Source: Gulosibacter sediminis (GTDB lineage: Bacteria; Actinomycetota; Actinomycetes; Actinomycetales; Microbacteriaceae). From it: a stretch of DNA of 13,666 bases. How positions within the stretch are numbered: the stretch's first letter is position 1; each line of letters opens with the position of its first letter. The notes beneath the pieces are model-generated. The model was not told where the DNA came from and ran no database searches. It saw only the letters and a list, made by a program, of their open reading frames with translations. Of the stretch, positions 1-7,860 are shown piece by piece. The stretch lies in the NCBI RefSeq assembly GCF_014904065.1, contig NZ_JACXJG010000024.1, positions 36,063 to 49,728 of the forward strand, given 5' to 3'. The position numbers and the translations under genes are program-made.

Positions 1-797
<797 letters not shown>

Positions 798-811
798 GCA
801 GCGCACGCAAC

Positions 812-848
812 AACGGCGCCCGACTCCCGAAGGAGTTGGCGCCGTTTC
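812..848. terminator. Bidirectional hairpin terminator between gltA and dapD
   Basis: A 9-bp stem AACGGCGCC (812-820) pairs with GGCGCCGTT (838-846). Inside it a second helix ACTCC/GGAGT (823-827 with 832-836) is closed by a CGAA tetraloop, with one bulged C. The + strand continues TTTCTG. It sits just past the gltA stop and 22 bases before the dapD stop, so it can end both convergent transcripts. The U-tract is short, as is common in actinobacteria. Confidence 0.8.
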
Positions 849-869
849 TGCGTGTCGGGGCGCGCTGAC

Positions 870-1814
870 CTAGTGCAGGGCCGCGTTGAGTTCGATGCCG
901 GTACCGTCGCGAGAGACGACCTCGACGGCGCCCGAGAGCGAGTTGCGGCGGAACAGCAGATTGGGCGTGCCCGAGAGTTCGACGGCCTTCACCGTCGAGC
1001 CGTCGCCGAGGCGCACCTTCGTGCCGGCCGTCACATAGAGGCCGGCCTCGACGATGCAGTCGTCACCAATCGAAATGCCGACGCCTGAGTTCGCGCCGAG
1101 CAGCGACCGCTCGCCAACGCGAACGCGCTGCGTGCCGCCGCCGGAAAGCGTGCCCATGATCGAAGCGCCGCCGCCGATGTCGCTGCCCTCACCGACGACG
1201 ACGCCCTGCGAGATCCGGCCCTCAACCATCGAGGTGCCGAGCGTGCCGGCGTTGAAATTGACGAAGCCCTCGTGCATGACGACGGTGCCGGGCGCGAGGT
1301 GGGCGCCGAGGCGCACGCGTCCGCCGTCGCCGATGCGCACGCCGTCGGGAATCACGTAGTCGAGCAGGCGGGGGAACTTGTCGACGGCATAGACCTGGAT
1401 GCCCTCGCGGCGCAGGAGCGCGCGGCGCGAGGCCGCGAACTCGGGACTCGTCGGGCCGACATTCGTCCAGGCATTTGTCGGCAGGTGGCCGAAGATGCCG
1501 TCAAGGTTGAGTTCGTTCGGCCGCACAAGCAGCAGCGAGAGCAGGTGCAGGCGCAGGTAGGCGTCCTGCGTCGAGGCGACGGTGGCGTCGAGGTCGATTT
1601 CGACGACGACGGGCGTCTGGCGCACGCCGCGGCGCGCATCGACGCGTGCGGCGGCCTCGAGCTCGCGGGGCGCGATCGACCGGTCGCGGCTTGAGGGGAT
1701 GCTGCCGAGTTGCGGGGCGGGGAACCAACAGTCGAGCATCTGCCCGGCTTCTGTCAGGGTTGCCAGGCCGTCGGCCCAGGCAAGACGTGCGGGGGCGTTC
1801 GAAGAATCGGTCAT
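870..1814 (-). CDS. dapD: Tetrahydrodipicolinate N-succinyltransferase (actinobacterial DapD)
   Basis: Transfers succinyl from succinyl-CoA to tetrahydrodipicolinate in the succinylase branch of diaminopimelate/lysine synthesis. The 314-residue product matches the actinobacterial DapD class (about 317 residues) rather than the shorter E. coli type. The N-terminal part (1-145) is followed by a left-handed beta-helix of hexapeptide repeats (about 155-285), including FVNFNAGTLGTSMVEGR (184-200) and GGGASIMGTLSGGGTQR (214-230). The frame stays open far upstream, but that extension lies inside dapE on the other strand and has no family similarity. The ATG at 1814 begins MTDSSNAPARLAWADG and lies 7 nt after a TAGGCT hexamer, so a leaderless message is likely; there is no convincing Shine-Dalgarno. 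It is divergent from dapE, which acts two steps later in the same pathway. Confidence 0.95.
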   Translation of the reverse strand: MTDSSNAPARLAWADGLATLTEAGQMLDCWFPAPQLGSIPSSRDRSIAPRELEAAARVDARRGVRQTPVVVEIDLDATVASTQDAYLRLHLLSLLLVRPNELNLDGIFGHLPTNAWTNVGPTSPEFAASRRALLRREGIQVYAVDKFPRLLDYVIPDGVRIGDGGRVRLGAHLAPGTVVMHEGFVNFNAGTLGTSMVEGRISQGVVVGEGSDIGGGASIMGTLSGGGTQRVRVGERSLLGANSGVGISIGDDCIVEAGLYVTAGTKVRLGDGSTVKAVELSGTPNLLFRRNSLSGAVEVVSRDGTGIELNAALH

Positions 1815-1821
1815 GCCATTA

Positions 1822-1827
1822 AGCCTA
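1822..1827 (-). promoter_or_regulatory. -10 hexamer of dapD (leaderless)
   Basis: On the minus strand TAGGCT is followed by 7 nt (TAATGGC) and the dapD ATG, which fits an actinobacterial TAnnnT -10 with transcription starting at or next to the ATG. No clear -35 is visible. It lies 25 bp from the oppositely directed dapE -10. Confidence 0.6.
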
Positions 1828-1852
1828 CCGAGGTCGCACACTCGCAACGCCT

Positions 1853-1858
1853 TAGACT
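1853..1858 (+). promoter_or_regulatory. -10 hexamer of dapE (leaderless)
   Basis: TAGACT lies 7 nt before the ATG at 1866, with no Shine-Dalgarno between. Transcription would start at about the ATG (or at the in-frame GTG at 1860). The whole dapD-dapE gap is 51 bp, so polymerases on the two promoters should interfere. Confidence 0.6.
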
Positions 1859-1865
1859 GGTGCGC

Positions 1866-3014
1866 ATGCCCGCACTGACGACGGATGGATCCCTTGACCT
1901 GACCGCAGATGTCGTGGATCTCACGCAGACGATCTGCGATATCCCTTCGGAATCGGGTCGCGAGGCGACGCTCGCCGACACGCTCGAAGAGGCGTTGCGC
2001 CGGCTGTCGCACCTCCGGGTGCTGCGCCATGGCAACACGGTCATTGCCCGCACCGAGCTCGGACGGGCGCAGCGCGTCGCGATCGCGGGGCACATCGACA
2101 CCGTGCCGATCAACAAGAATCTGCCGACGTCGTTCACGACGTTGAGCGAAGGTGAAGCGGCCTCGGCTGTTCCCGCCGCTAAACCAGGGGAGTACCTCGT
2201 CGGGCGTGGCACGGTCGACATGAAGGCCGGCGTCGCGGTGCAGCTTAAACTCGCGGCCGAGCTGCGTGAGCCGATCGCTGACATCACCTGGCTCTGGTAC
2301 GACAACGAAGAGGTCGCCTCCGACGCGAACGGCCTCGGCAAGCTCGCGGCGACCCACCCCGAGCTGTTCGAGGCCGACTTCGCGATTCTCGGCGAGCCCA
2401 CGAGCGCGCGCGTCGAGGGCGGCTGCAATGGCTCAATTCGTGCCGAGGTCGTGACTCGCGGCCGTCGCGCCCACTCAGCGCGCTGGTGGGTGGGGCACAA
2501 CGCGATCCACGACGCGTCCGAGGTGCTTCGCCGCCTTGCCGAGTACGAGCCAGACGACGTGCCCGTCGAGGGCCTCACGTTCCGCGAGGGGCTCAACGCC
2601 GTCAGCATCACCGGAGGCATTGCCGGCAACGTCATTCCCGACGAGTGCCGTGTGCACGTCAATTACCGCTTCGCACCCGACAAGTCGCTCGATGAGGCCG
2701 AGGCACGCCTGGCTGAGGTGTTCGACGGTTTCGAACTCGAGTGCCTCGACCGCTCGCCGGCCGCGCGCCCAGGCCTGGATGCGCCCCTCGCGCTCTCGTT
2801 CCTCGCGAGCGTCGGCGGTGAGCCCGTGGCCAAGCAGGGGTGGACCGACGTCGCCCGCTTCAGCGCGCTCGGGGTACCCGCCGTGAATTATGGGCCGGGC
2901 GACCCGCAGAAGGCCCACGCCGACGACGAGCGCGTGCTCGTCGACGAAATTCGCGCGGTCGAGGCCGGCCTGCGCTCGTGGCTCACCGGCGCGAATGCGG
3001 AGGTCGTTGCTTGA
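1866..3014 (+). CDS. dapE: Succinyl-diaminopimelate desuccinylase
   Basis: Zinc M20 peptidase-family enzyme that hydrolyses N-succinyl-LL-2,6-diaminopimelate to LL-diaminopimelate and succinate. The 382-residue protein shows the metal and catalytic pattern of the family: GHIDTVP with His76 and Asp78, GRGTVDMKAG with bridging Asp118, DNEEV with general base Glu148 and Glu149, GEPT with Glu177, and the C-terminal ligand His351 in QKAHADDE. Residues about 185-300 form the dimerisation domain (GCNGSIRAEV, GRRAHSARWW). The ATG at 1866 is chosen because the family N-terminus starts there and a TAGACT hexamer precedes it; GTG at 1860 is an alternative two codons longer. The stop overlaps the next start by 4 nt, so the downstream mannosyltransferase is co-transcribed. 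Asymmetric DapE-like relatives with other substrates exist, but the facing dapD makes this assignment strong. Confidence 0.95.
   Translation: MPALTTDGSLDLTADVVDLTQTICDIPSESGREATLADTLEEALRRLSHLRVLRHGNTVIARTELGRAQRVAIAGHIDTVPINKNLPTSFTTLSEGEAASAVPAAKPGEYLVGRGTVDMKAGVAVQLKLAAELREPIADITWLWYDNEEVASDANGLGKLAATHPELFEADFAILGEPTSARVEGGCNGSIRAEVVTRGRRAHSARWWVGHNAIHDASEVLRRLAEYEPDDVPVEGLTFREGLNAVSITGGIAGNVIPDECRVHVNYRFAPDKSLDEAEARLAEVFDGFELECLDRSPAARPGLDAPLALSFLASVGGEPVAKQGWTDVARFSALGVPAVNYGPGDPQKAHADDERVLVDEIRAVEAGLRSWLTGANAEVVA
2999..3003 (+). promoter_or_regulatory. Shine-Dalgarno that fixes a TTG start
   Basis: GGAGG inside the last codons of dapE, 7 nt before TTG at 3011. It decides the start of the following gene, since no ATG or GTG lies at a suitable place. 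Confidence 0.75.
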
Positions 3015-4297
3015 GCATCCGTGCTGCACTGCCGACCTTACCCGCGCGCTACGTGTCGCCGGCGGTCGATCGCCGCGACTTCGAGATCACGAGAATCCCC
3101 GCTACCGGCCCCATCCTCAACTGGTGGCGCGGCGTGCCCGCATGGCTCAAGGTCGTGCTCATCTACGTGGCCTCGCGCGTGGTGACGACTCTCGTGATGC
3201 TCATCTACGCAAGCAACCAGGAGGAGACCTGGCAGACACCGTCAAACCCTAGTTACTTCACCTTCGCGAATATCTGGGACGGCGAGTGGTACTCCTACAT
3301 CGCCTTCTCCGGGTATCCGACCGAGCTGCCAGTGAACGAGCAGGGGCTCGTCACCGAGAACGCGTGGGCGTTCATGCCGGTCTATCCGTTCCTCGTGCGC
3401 GGTATCTCGATCATGACGACGCTGCCGTTCGAGGTCTGCGCAGTGCTCGTGTCAGCCGTTGCGGGCCTGGGCGTCGCCCTCGGCTTCTTCAAGTTGCTGC
3501 GCCGATTCGTGAGCCAGAACGTGGCGATCTTCGCGGTGACGCTGCTCTGCATCGGGCCCGTCTCGCCGCTGTTCCAGGTGGCCTACGCCGAGAGCCTCCA
3601 CCTCTGGATGCTCGTGACGCTGCTCAACCTGCTGGTCGAGCGGCGCTGGCTGCTGATGCTGCCGCTCGTCGCGATCGCCTCGTTCACCCGCCCCACGGGA
3701 CTCGCGTGGGCGTTCACGTTATTCCTCTATATCCTCTACCGCTACTGGAACCGCTACCGAGCGCGGGTGGAGCGCTTCGACCGCCGGGAACAACAGCGCG
3801 CGTGGTTGGCGGCGATCTTCTCGGGCATTATGGGGCTTGCGTGGCTCATCGTCGCCGCTGTCGCAACGGGGCGCTTCGACGCGTATCTCGAGACCGAATT
3901 TGCGTGGCGCCGGCACTACACCGGCGGGGTACACACGCCCCCGTTCACTGCCTGGTTCTTTGGCGCCGACTTCTGGTTCGGGCCGGTGGTTGGCGCGCTG
4001 CTCGTCCTCGCCATCGTCGCGGTCATGATCATCTGGTTTGGCTCACGCACACTGAGCCGCTTCGGCATTGAGATTCGGCTGTGGGGCATCGCCTACTTCA
4101 GCTACATCTTCGCCGTGTTCTTTCCACAGTCGTCGACGTTTCGGCTCCTATTCCCGCTGTTCCCGGCCGCCGCGCCGCTTGCCCTGCCGCGATCTCCGCT
4201 CTATCGGGTACTCGTTTCGCTGGTCGCGTTCCTCTCGCAGGTACTCTGGCTGCACTGGATGTGGTTTGTCATCGGACGCGACTGGACCCCGCCGTAA
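3011..4297 (+). CDS. PIG-V-like (GT-C) integral membrane mannosyltransferase
   Basis: A 428-residue polytopic membrane protein of the GPI-mannosyltransferase II (PIG-V, Mannosyl_trans2) type, probably moving mannose from a polyprenyl-phosphate donor to an envelope glycan or protein outside the membrane. The acceptor cannot be told. After a cytosolic N-terminus (1-45) there are about nine hydrophobic spans. The first extracytoplasmic loop carries the acidic motif WDGEWYSYIAFSGYP (89-103), the usual catalytic site of GT-C enzymes, then AFMPVYPFLVRG (120-131), AYAESLHLW (191-199) and FTRPTG (225-230). The start is TTG at 3011: it overlaps the dapE stop as TTGA and has GGAGG 7 nt upstream, so translation is coupled to dapE. 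Nothing ties the function to lysine synthesis except shared use in the cell wall, which is inference. Confidence 0.85.
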   Translation: MSIRAALPTLPARYVSPAVDRRDFEITRIPATGPILNWWRGVPAWLKVVLIYVASRVVTTLVMLIYASNQEETWQTPSNPSYFTFANIWDGEWYSYIAFSGYPTELPVNEQGLVTENAWAFMPVYPFLVRGISIMTTLPFEVCAVLVSAVAGLGVALGFFKLLRRFVSQNVAIFAVTLLCIGPVSPLFQVAYAESLHLWMLVTLLNLLVERRWLLMLPLVAIASFTRPTGLAWAFTLFLYILYRYWNRYRARVERFDRREQQRAWLAAIFSGIMGLAWLIVAAVATGRFDAYLETEFAWRRHYTGGVHTPPFTAWFFGADFWFGPVVGALLVLAIVAVMIIWFGSRTLSRFGIEIRLWGIAYFSYIFAVFFPQSSTFRLLFPLFPAAAPLALPRSPLYRVLVSLVAFLSQVLWLHWMWFVIGRDWTPP

Positions 4298-4300
4298 ACT
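4295..4300 (+). promoter_or_regulatory. -10 hexamer of the acyl-CoA synthetase gene
   Basis: TAAACT is followed by 6 nt (GGCGAA) and ATG, with no Shine-Dalgarno. Its first three bases are the stop codon of the upstream mannosyltransferase. This suggests a separate leaderless promoter despite a gap of only 9 nt. Confidence 0.6.
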
Positions 4301-4306
4301 GGCGAA

Positions 4307-6094
4307 ATGGACCCCACCGCAACTCCCGCATCCACCGATACCGAGCGCTTTCGGGCCGCCCGCGACCTCCTCTTGCGCCACCGCACCGACGCGGCCGCCG
4401 CGCAGGCGGAGTTCGCCTGGCCCGAGGTGAGTGACGCCTTCAACTGGGCACACGACTGGTTCGATGTCATCGCCGACAATAACCACGACACCGCGCTTTG
4501 GATCGTCGAAGATGACGAATCTGAGGCGAAATACTCATTCGACATGCTGCGGCGGCGCTCAAATCAGGTCGCGCGCTGGCTGCTCGAGCTCGGGGTGCGC
4601 CCGGGCGAAGCCGTCATGCTCATGCTGGCGAACCGGGTCGAGCTGTGGGAATCAATGCTCGCCGTGCTGAAGCTCGGTGCCGTCGTCATGCCGACCGCGG
4701 TCGTGCTCGCCTCGGGTGACCTCGAGGACCGTGTGCAGCGCGGCGAGGCGAAGTGGGTCATCACCGACGAAGCCGACGCCGAGAAGTTTGACTGGTTCGA
4801 GGGCGACATCAAGGTCATCGCGGTGCCCAAGGCGCGGGGGCCCGAGCGTGTCGCGATCGGCATCAGCAACGACGTTGACCTGAACCGAGAGCGGCACGAC
4901 TATTCGGCCTCCGAGGGCGTTTCGGATGCGCCGATCGAGCGGGGCGCGGGCGGCGACGCTCCGGCGCTCGCCTACTTTACGTCGGGCACGACTTCGAAGC
5001 CGAAGATCGTGATTCACTCGCACCGCTCGTACCCGATCGGCCACCTCAGCACAATGTATTGGATCGGCGTGCAGCCGGGCGACACGCACATGGTCATCTC
5101 GTCGCCGGGCTGGGCGAAGCATGCGTGGAGCGCGTTCTTCGGGCCGTGGATCGCCGAGGCCGCGATCTACGTCGACAATTACGCGAAGTTTGACCCCGAC
5201 CAGCTGCTGCAGCATCTCGAGCGCGCGGGCGTGAACACCTTCTGCGCGCCGCCGACCGTTTGGCGCATGCTCATCAAGCACGGCCAGACGCAGCGGCCCT
5301 CGGGGCTGCGCGAGGTCATCTCGGCGGGCGAGCCGCTGAATCCCGAGGTGATCGCGCGCATCCGCGAATGGTGGGGTCTCGAGATCCGCGACGGCTACGG
5401 CCAGACCGAGATGACCGCGGCGATCGGCAACCCGCCCGGCTCGGTGGTGGCACCGGGCTCGATGGGCAAGGCCCTGCCGGGCATCCGCGCCGTGCTCGTC
5501 GACCAGCACACCGACGAGCGCATCCCCGACGACCGGATGCGCGTCGAGGGCGAGGTGTGCATCGACTTGACCGACGGCGGGCCGATCTCGATCATGTCGG
5601 GCTATTTCGGTAACGACAAGGCGACCGAGGATCGGCGCCGCGGCGGTGTGTTCCACACTGGCGACGTCGCGCAGCGCGACGATGCCGGCCGGCTCACGTT
5701 CGTGGGCCGCACCGACGACATCTTCAAGTCGAGCGACTACAAGGTCTCCCCGTTCGAGGTCGAGTCGGCGCTGATCGAGCACGAGTTCGTGGCCGAGGCT
5801 GCGGTGGTCGGCGCGCCCGACGACACCCGCCTCAACATCACGAAGGCGTACATCCAGCTCGCCCCGGGCCGCGAGCCGAGCGCCGACGTCGCCTTCGCGA
5901 TTCTCAAGCACGCGCGCGAGTCGCTGCCGCCGTTCCTTCGCGCCCGCCGCATCGAGTTCTATGAGCTGCCGAAGACCGCAAGTGGCAAGATCCGCCGCGT
6001 CGAATTGCGCGACCGCGAGCAGCAGTTTGCGCGCCGCAACGAGCGCATCCCGAACGAGTATCGGGAGTCTGACTTCCCTGGCCTGAAGGGCTAG
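4307..6094 (+). CDS. AMP-forming acyl-CoA synthetase (ANL superfamily)
   Basis: Activates a carboxylic acid with ATP to an acyl-adenylate, then forms the CoA thioester. The 595-residue protein has every core motif: P-loop FTSGTTSKPK (224-233), YGQTE (364-368), FHTGD (449-453), GRTDD with Arg468, hinge region KSSDYKVSPFEVE (474-486) and PKTASGK with catalytic Lys561. Motifs such as SSPGWAKHAWSAFFGPW and SSDYKVSPFEVESAL resemble medium-chain (ACSM-like) or acetyl/propionyl-CoA synthetase relatives, so a short- or medium-chain acid is the better guess; the substrate cannot be read from sequence. Length is usual for the group. The ATG at 4307 follows a TAAACT hexamer by 6 nt without a ribosome site, pointing to leaderless translation. 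It ends at a perfect terminator stem shared with the superoxide dismutase gene. Confidence 0.92.
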   Translation: MDPTATPASTDTERFRAARDLLLRHRTDAAAAQAEFAWPEVSDAFNWAHDWFDVIADNNHDTALWIVEDDESEAKYSFDMLRRRSNQVARWLLELGVRPGEAVMLMLANRVELWESMLAVLKLGAVVMPTAVVLASGDLEDRVQRGEAKWVITDEADAEKFDWFEGDIKVIAVPKARGPERVAIGISNDVDLNRERHDYSASEGVSDAPIERGAGGDAPALAYFTSGTTSKPKIVIHSHRSYPIGHLSTMYWIGVQPGDTHMVISSPGWAKHAWSAFFGPWIAEAAIYVDNYAKFDPDQLLQHLERAGVNTFCAPPTVWRMLIKHGQTQRPSGLREVISAGEPLNPEVIARIREWWGLEIRDGYGQTEMTAAIGNPPGSVVAPGSMGKALPGIRAVLVDQHTDERIPDDRMRVEGEVCIDLTDGGPISIMSGYFGNDKATEDRRRGGVFHTGDVAQRDDAGRLTFVGRTDDIFKSSDYKVSPFEVESALIEHEFVAEAAVVGAPDDTRLNITKAYIQLAPGREPSADVAFAILKHARESLPPFLRARRIEFYELPKTASGKIRRVELRDREQQFARRNERIPNEYRESDFPGLKG

Positions 6095-6110
6095 CGAGGC
6101 GGAAAACGGA

Positions 6111-6142
6111 TGAGGGCGGGTGACAATTGCCACCCGCCCTCA
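6111..6142. terminator. Bidirectional terminator between acyl-CoA synthetase and sod genes
   Basis: A perfect 12-bp stem TGAGGGCGGGTG (6111-6122) and CACCCGCCCTCA (6131-6142) with an 8-nt loop ACAATTGC. On the minus strand it is followed by TCCGTTTTCC, a modest U-rich tail suited to the sod transcript; on the plus strand there is no U-run. It lies between the stops at 6094 and 6156. Confidence 0.85.
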
Positions 6143-6155
6143 TGTACCAGCGGAA

Positions 6156-6749
6156 TTACTTCGCGGCGTCGATGCGCTCGGCGACGTTCTTCCAGTTGAC
6201 GATGTTCCAGAACGCCTTGACGTAGTCGGGCTTGACGTTGAGGTAGTCAAGGTAGAAGGCGTGCTCCCACATGTCGAGCATGAGCAGCGGTGTGACGCCG
6301 AATGGCACGTTGCCCTGCTGGTCGAAGAGCTGGAACGTCGAGACGTTGCCGGTTACGTTGTCGCGGCCGAGCACAGCCCAGCCCGAGCCCTGGATGCCGA
6401 GGGCAGCTGCGGTGAACTGCGCCTGGAACTTCTCGAGGCCACCGAACTCGGTGTCGAGCAGCTCCTTGGCCGAGCCAGCCGGCTCCTCGTAGTCGGGGGT
6501 GAGGTTGGTCCAGAAGATCGAGTGGTTGTTCACGCCGCCGGCGTTGAACGCGAGGTCCTTCTCGAGCTTGTTGATGTTCGCGAAGTCGCCCTTGTCGCGG
6601 GCGTCAGCGAGCTGCTCGAGAGCGGTGTTCGCGCCCTTCACATAGGTCGCGTGGTGCTTGTCGTGGTGCAGCTCCATGATCTTGCCCGAAATGTGGGGCT
6701 CGAGAGCGCTGTAGTCGTAAGGAAGGTCGGGAAGCGTGAACTCAGCCAT
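6156..6749 (-). CDS. sodA: Superoxide dismutase, Fe/Mn family
   Basis: Dismutates superoxide to oxygen and peroxide. The 197-residue protein has all four metal ligands: His28 in ELHHDKHH, His76 in NNHSIFW, and Asp159 and His163 in LDMWEHAFYLDY. Tyr36 gates the active site. Gly72 with Gln120 (IQGSGW) in the outer sphere is the manganese-type arrangement, but actinobacterial members with these residues may bind iron, so the metal is not certain. There is no signal peptide. The ATG at 6749 gives the family N-terminus AEFTLPDLPYDYSALEPHIS; GAAAGGA at 6761-6767 is a usable ribosome site 11 nt away. Unlike most single genes here it has a leader. The frame extends upstream to 6929 without similarity and that part is not coding. 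It ends 13 bases from a shared terminator stem. Confidence 0.96.
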   Translation of the reverse strand: MAEFTLPDLPYDYSALEPHISGKIMELHHDKHHATYVKGANTALEQLADARDKGDFANINKLEKDLAFNAGGVNNHSIFWTNLTPDYEEPAGSAKELLDTEFGGLEKFQAQFTAAALGIQGSGWAVLGRDNVTGNVSTFQLFDQQGNVPFGVTPLLMLDMWEHAFYLDYLNVKPDYVKAFWNIVNWKNVAERIDAAK

Positions 6750-6985
6750 TAGAAGGCATTTCCTTTCGTAGGGACGCGAAACACGATGTCGCGAGACAGA
6801 GTTAATCAACGGGTGTGCCGGATCAACTTCCTCGAGACTATCGCCTGCTTCTTGATGCAACCCGACCGGTCCGAAAATCATTCCCACGCATGGTTTATGA
6901 CGCAAGTGAAGGCCATTCATCGGCGCCATTGCAGGGAAGTGGGATAATAGGAGTCGTCCCTACAACTACGGAAGGCAGAAGACTC
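6750..6985. other. 236-bp intergenic region between sod and the DUF3117 gene
   Basis: Holds the divergent control regions of two genes that both carry leaders. On the minus strand GTTGAT occurs twice, starting 17 bp apart (6805-6810 and 6822-6827); the second copy lies in the near-palindrome GTTGATTAAC (6801-6810), a possible site for sod control. An A/T-rich stretch around 6861-6900 shows no gene. On the plus strand an extended -10 sits at 6940-6948. No convincing small RNA or terminator is seen. Confidence 0.5.
6940..6948 (+). promoter_or_regulatory. Extended -10 promoter of the DUF3117 gene
   Basis: TGGGATAAT reads as a TGn extension plus GATAAT (5 of 6 to TATAAT). Transcription would start near 6955, giving a leader of about 31 nt that contains the ribosome site GGAAGG at 6970-6975. 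No good -35 at the right distance, which is acceptable for an extended -10. Confidence 0.55.
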
Positions 6986-7156
6986 ATGGCTGCAATGAAG
7001 CCGCGCACTGGCGACGGACCAATGGAAGCGGTCCGCGAGGGCCGACTCATCATCGTACGGGTACCGCTGGAGGGTGGCGGCCGTTTGGTCGTGTCTGTCA
7101 ACGACGACGAGGCGAAGGAGCTCGCCTCGGCACTGAGTGGCGCCGTCGAGAGCTAG
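6986..7156 (+). CDS. DUF3117 family small protein
   Basis: A 56-residue soluble protein of a family found across actinobacteria, function unknown. Length and sequence (start MAAMKPRTGDGPMEAVREG, then a beta-rich core IIVRVPLEGGGRLVVSV and a short helix DDEAKELASALS) match the family from end to end. There is no membrane span, cysteine or catalytic motif. The ATG at 6986 has GGAAGG 10 nt upstream and is preferred over upstream in-frame starts that would run through the promoter. It has its own promoter and its own strong terminator, so it is a single-gene unit placed between the sod and methyltransferase genes. In mycobacteria a member of this family (Rv1211) lies in the same general region, which argues for conserved gene order rather than recent gain. 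Confidence 0.9.
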   Translation: MAAMKPRTGDGPMEAVREGRLIIVRVPLEGGGRLVVSVNDDEAKELASALSGAVES

Positions 7157-7167
7157 GTTACTGACGA

Positions 7168-7209
7168 GAACGAGGGGCGCGCATCCAAGCGGATGCGTGC
7201 CCCTCGTTC
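7168..7209. terminator. Bidirectional terminator after the DUF3117 gene
   Basis: A 19-bp stem (7168-7186 with 7191-7209) containing one G-U pair, closed by the loop AAGC. It lies 12 bases after the DUF3117 stop and 9 bases before the convergent methyltransferase stop, so it can serve both. There is no U-tract; the strength would come from the long GC stem. Confidence 0.85.
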
Positions 7210-7218
7210 GCGGTTCGG

Positions 7219-7854
7219 CTAGCGCCGGGCGGGGGTCGTGAGCTGCAGCACCCCACCGTCGAGGGGTAGCACCGAGCAAATGAGGTCGGGGTGGCGCCCG
7301 AACTCGCGAATCAGGGCGCGCAGGGAGTTCGTGACGGGGTCACGGCGCGCCGGGTCGGCGACGCGGCCCGAGTTGAGGGCGTTGAGGGCAAGGATGCTGC
7401 CGCCCGAGCGGATCACGCGCAGCGCGTGCTGCAGGTGTGCGGCGATGTGCTCGAGATCGCTCGCGATGAGCACGAGGTCATAGCTCGACTCGCTCATGCG
7501 GGGGAGTACCACGCGCGGGTCGCCGCTGATATTGCGGATCCAGGCCGGAGCGTGCCCCGCTTGGAGCAGTGAGCGCCGCTCCTGATCGAGCCGTTCGGCA
7601 TCGTCGTCGATCGATGTGACGGTGGCCTCGGGGGCGCCGCGGTGAAACGCGCAACTCGCCTGCCCCGAAGTCGTGCCGATCTGCATGATCTGCGTCGCAC
7701 TCGTTGCTGCCGCGAGAAAGGCGAGATGGCTGCCGAGAGTTGGGCTGAGTGCGGGGAGCCCCTCCGCCTGCGCATAGCGACGGGCCGCGAGCTGCGCCTT
7801 GGACTCGACTGATTGTTCGTCGAGATAGCGCCTTGCCAGTTCGAATTCGGCCAT
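7219..7854 (-). CDS. O-methyltransferase-like SAM-dependent protein, degenerate motifs
   Basis: A 211-residue class I SAM-methyltransferase fold related to the O-methyltransferases next to sigE/tatB in other actinobacteria (Rv1220c type). The SAM-binding loop IMQIGTTSGQASCAF (56-70) has Gln where Glu is usual; SIDDD (81-85) is the ribose-binding acidic strand. The stretch YDLVLIASD (125-133) stands where metal-dependent O-methyltransferases read DLVFIDAD, and SILALNALNSGRV (153-165) stands where they have a DN pair. The usual metal-binding acids are therefore missing, and either activity is metal-independent or catalysis is lost. The substrate is unknown. The ATG at 7854 lies 6 nt after TAGCCT on its strand, so it is probably leaderless, facing tatB across 23 bp. 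Confidence 0.82.
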   Translation of the reverse strand: MAEFELARRYLDEQSVESKAQLAARRYAQAEGLPALSPTLGSHLAFLAAATSATQIMQIGTTSGQASCAFHRGAPEATVTSIDDDAERLDQERRSLLQAGHAPAWIRNISGDPRVVLPRMSESSYDLVLIASDLEHIAAHLQHALRVIRSGGSILALNALNSGRVADPARRDPVTNSLRALIREFGRHPDLICSVLPLDGGVLQLTTPARR

Positions 7855-7860
7855 TGCACC

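Noticed and set aside
1815..2357. N-terminal extension of dapD by about 180 codons
   Set aside because: The extension lies inside dapE on the opposite strand and does not resemble DapD; the family N-terminus and a -10 hexamer fix the start at 1814.
3286..4071. A 261-codon plus-strand frame inside the mannosyltransferase gene
   Set aside because: Arg/Ala/His-rich out-of-frame translation of a membrane-protein gene with no ribosome site or motif.
4652..6133. A 493-codon open frame on the minus strand opposite the acyl-CoA synthetase gene
   Set aside because: Its composition (Arg/Val/Asp/Ala/His-rich, no motifs) is that of a shadow frame forced by high GC, while the plus strand has every catalytic motif of the synthetase.
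6742..6759. A five-codon frame (ATGCCTTCTAATGGCTGA, minus strand) overlapping the sod start, as a possible leader peptide
   Set aside because: The ribosome site is only 1 nt from this ATG, too close for use, and the peptide has no feature of an attenuator. Chance is the simpler reading.
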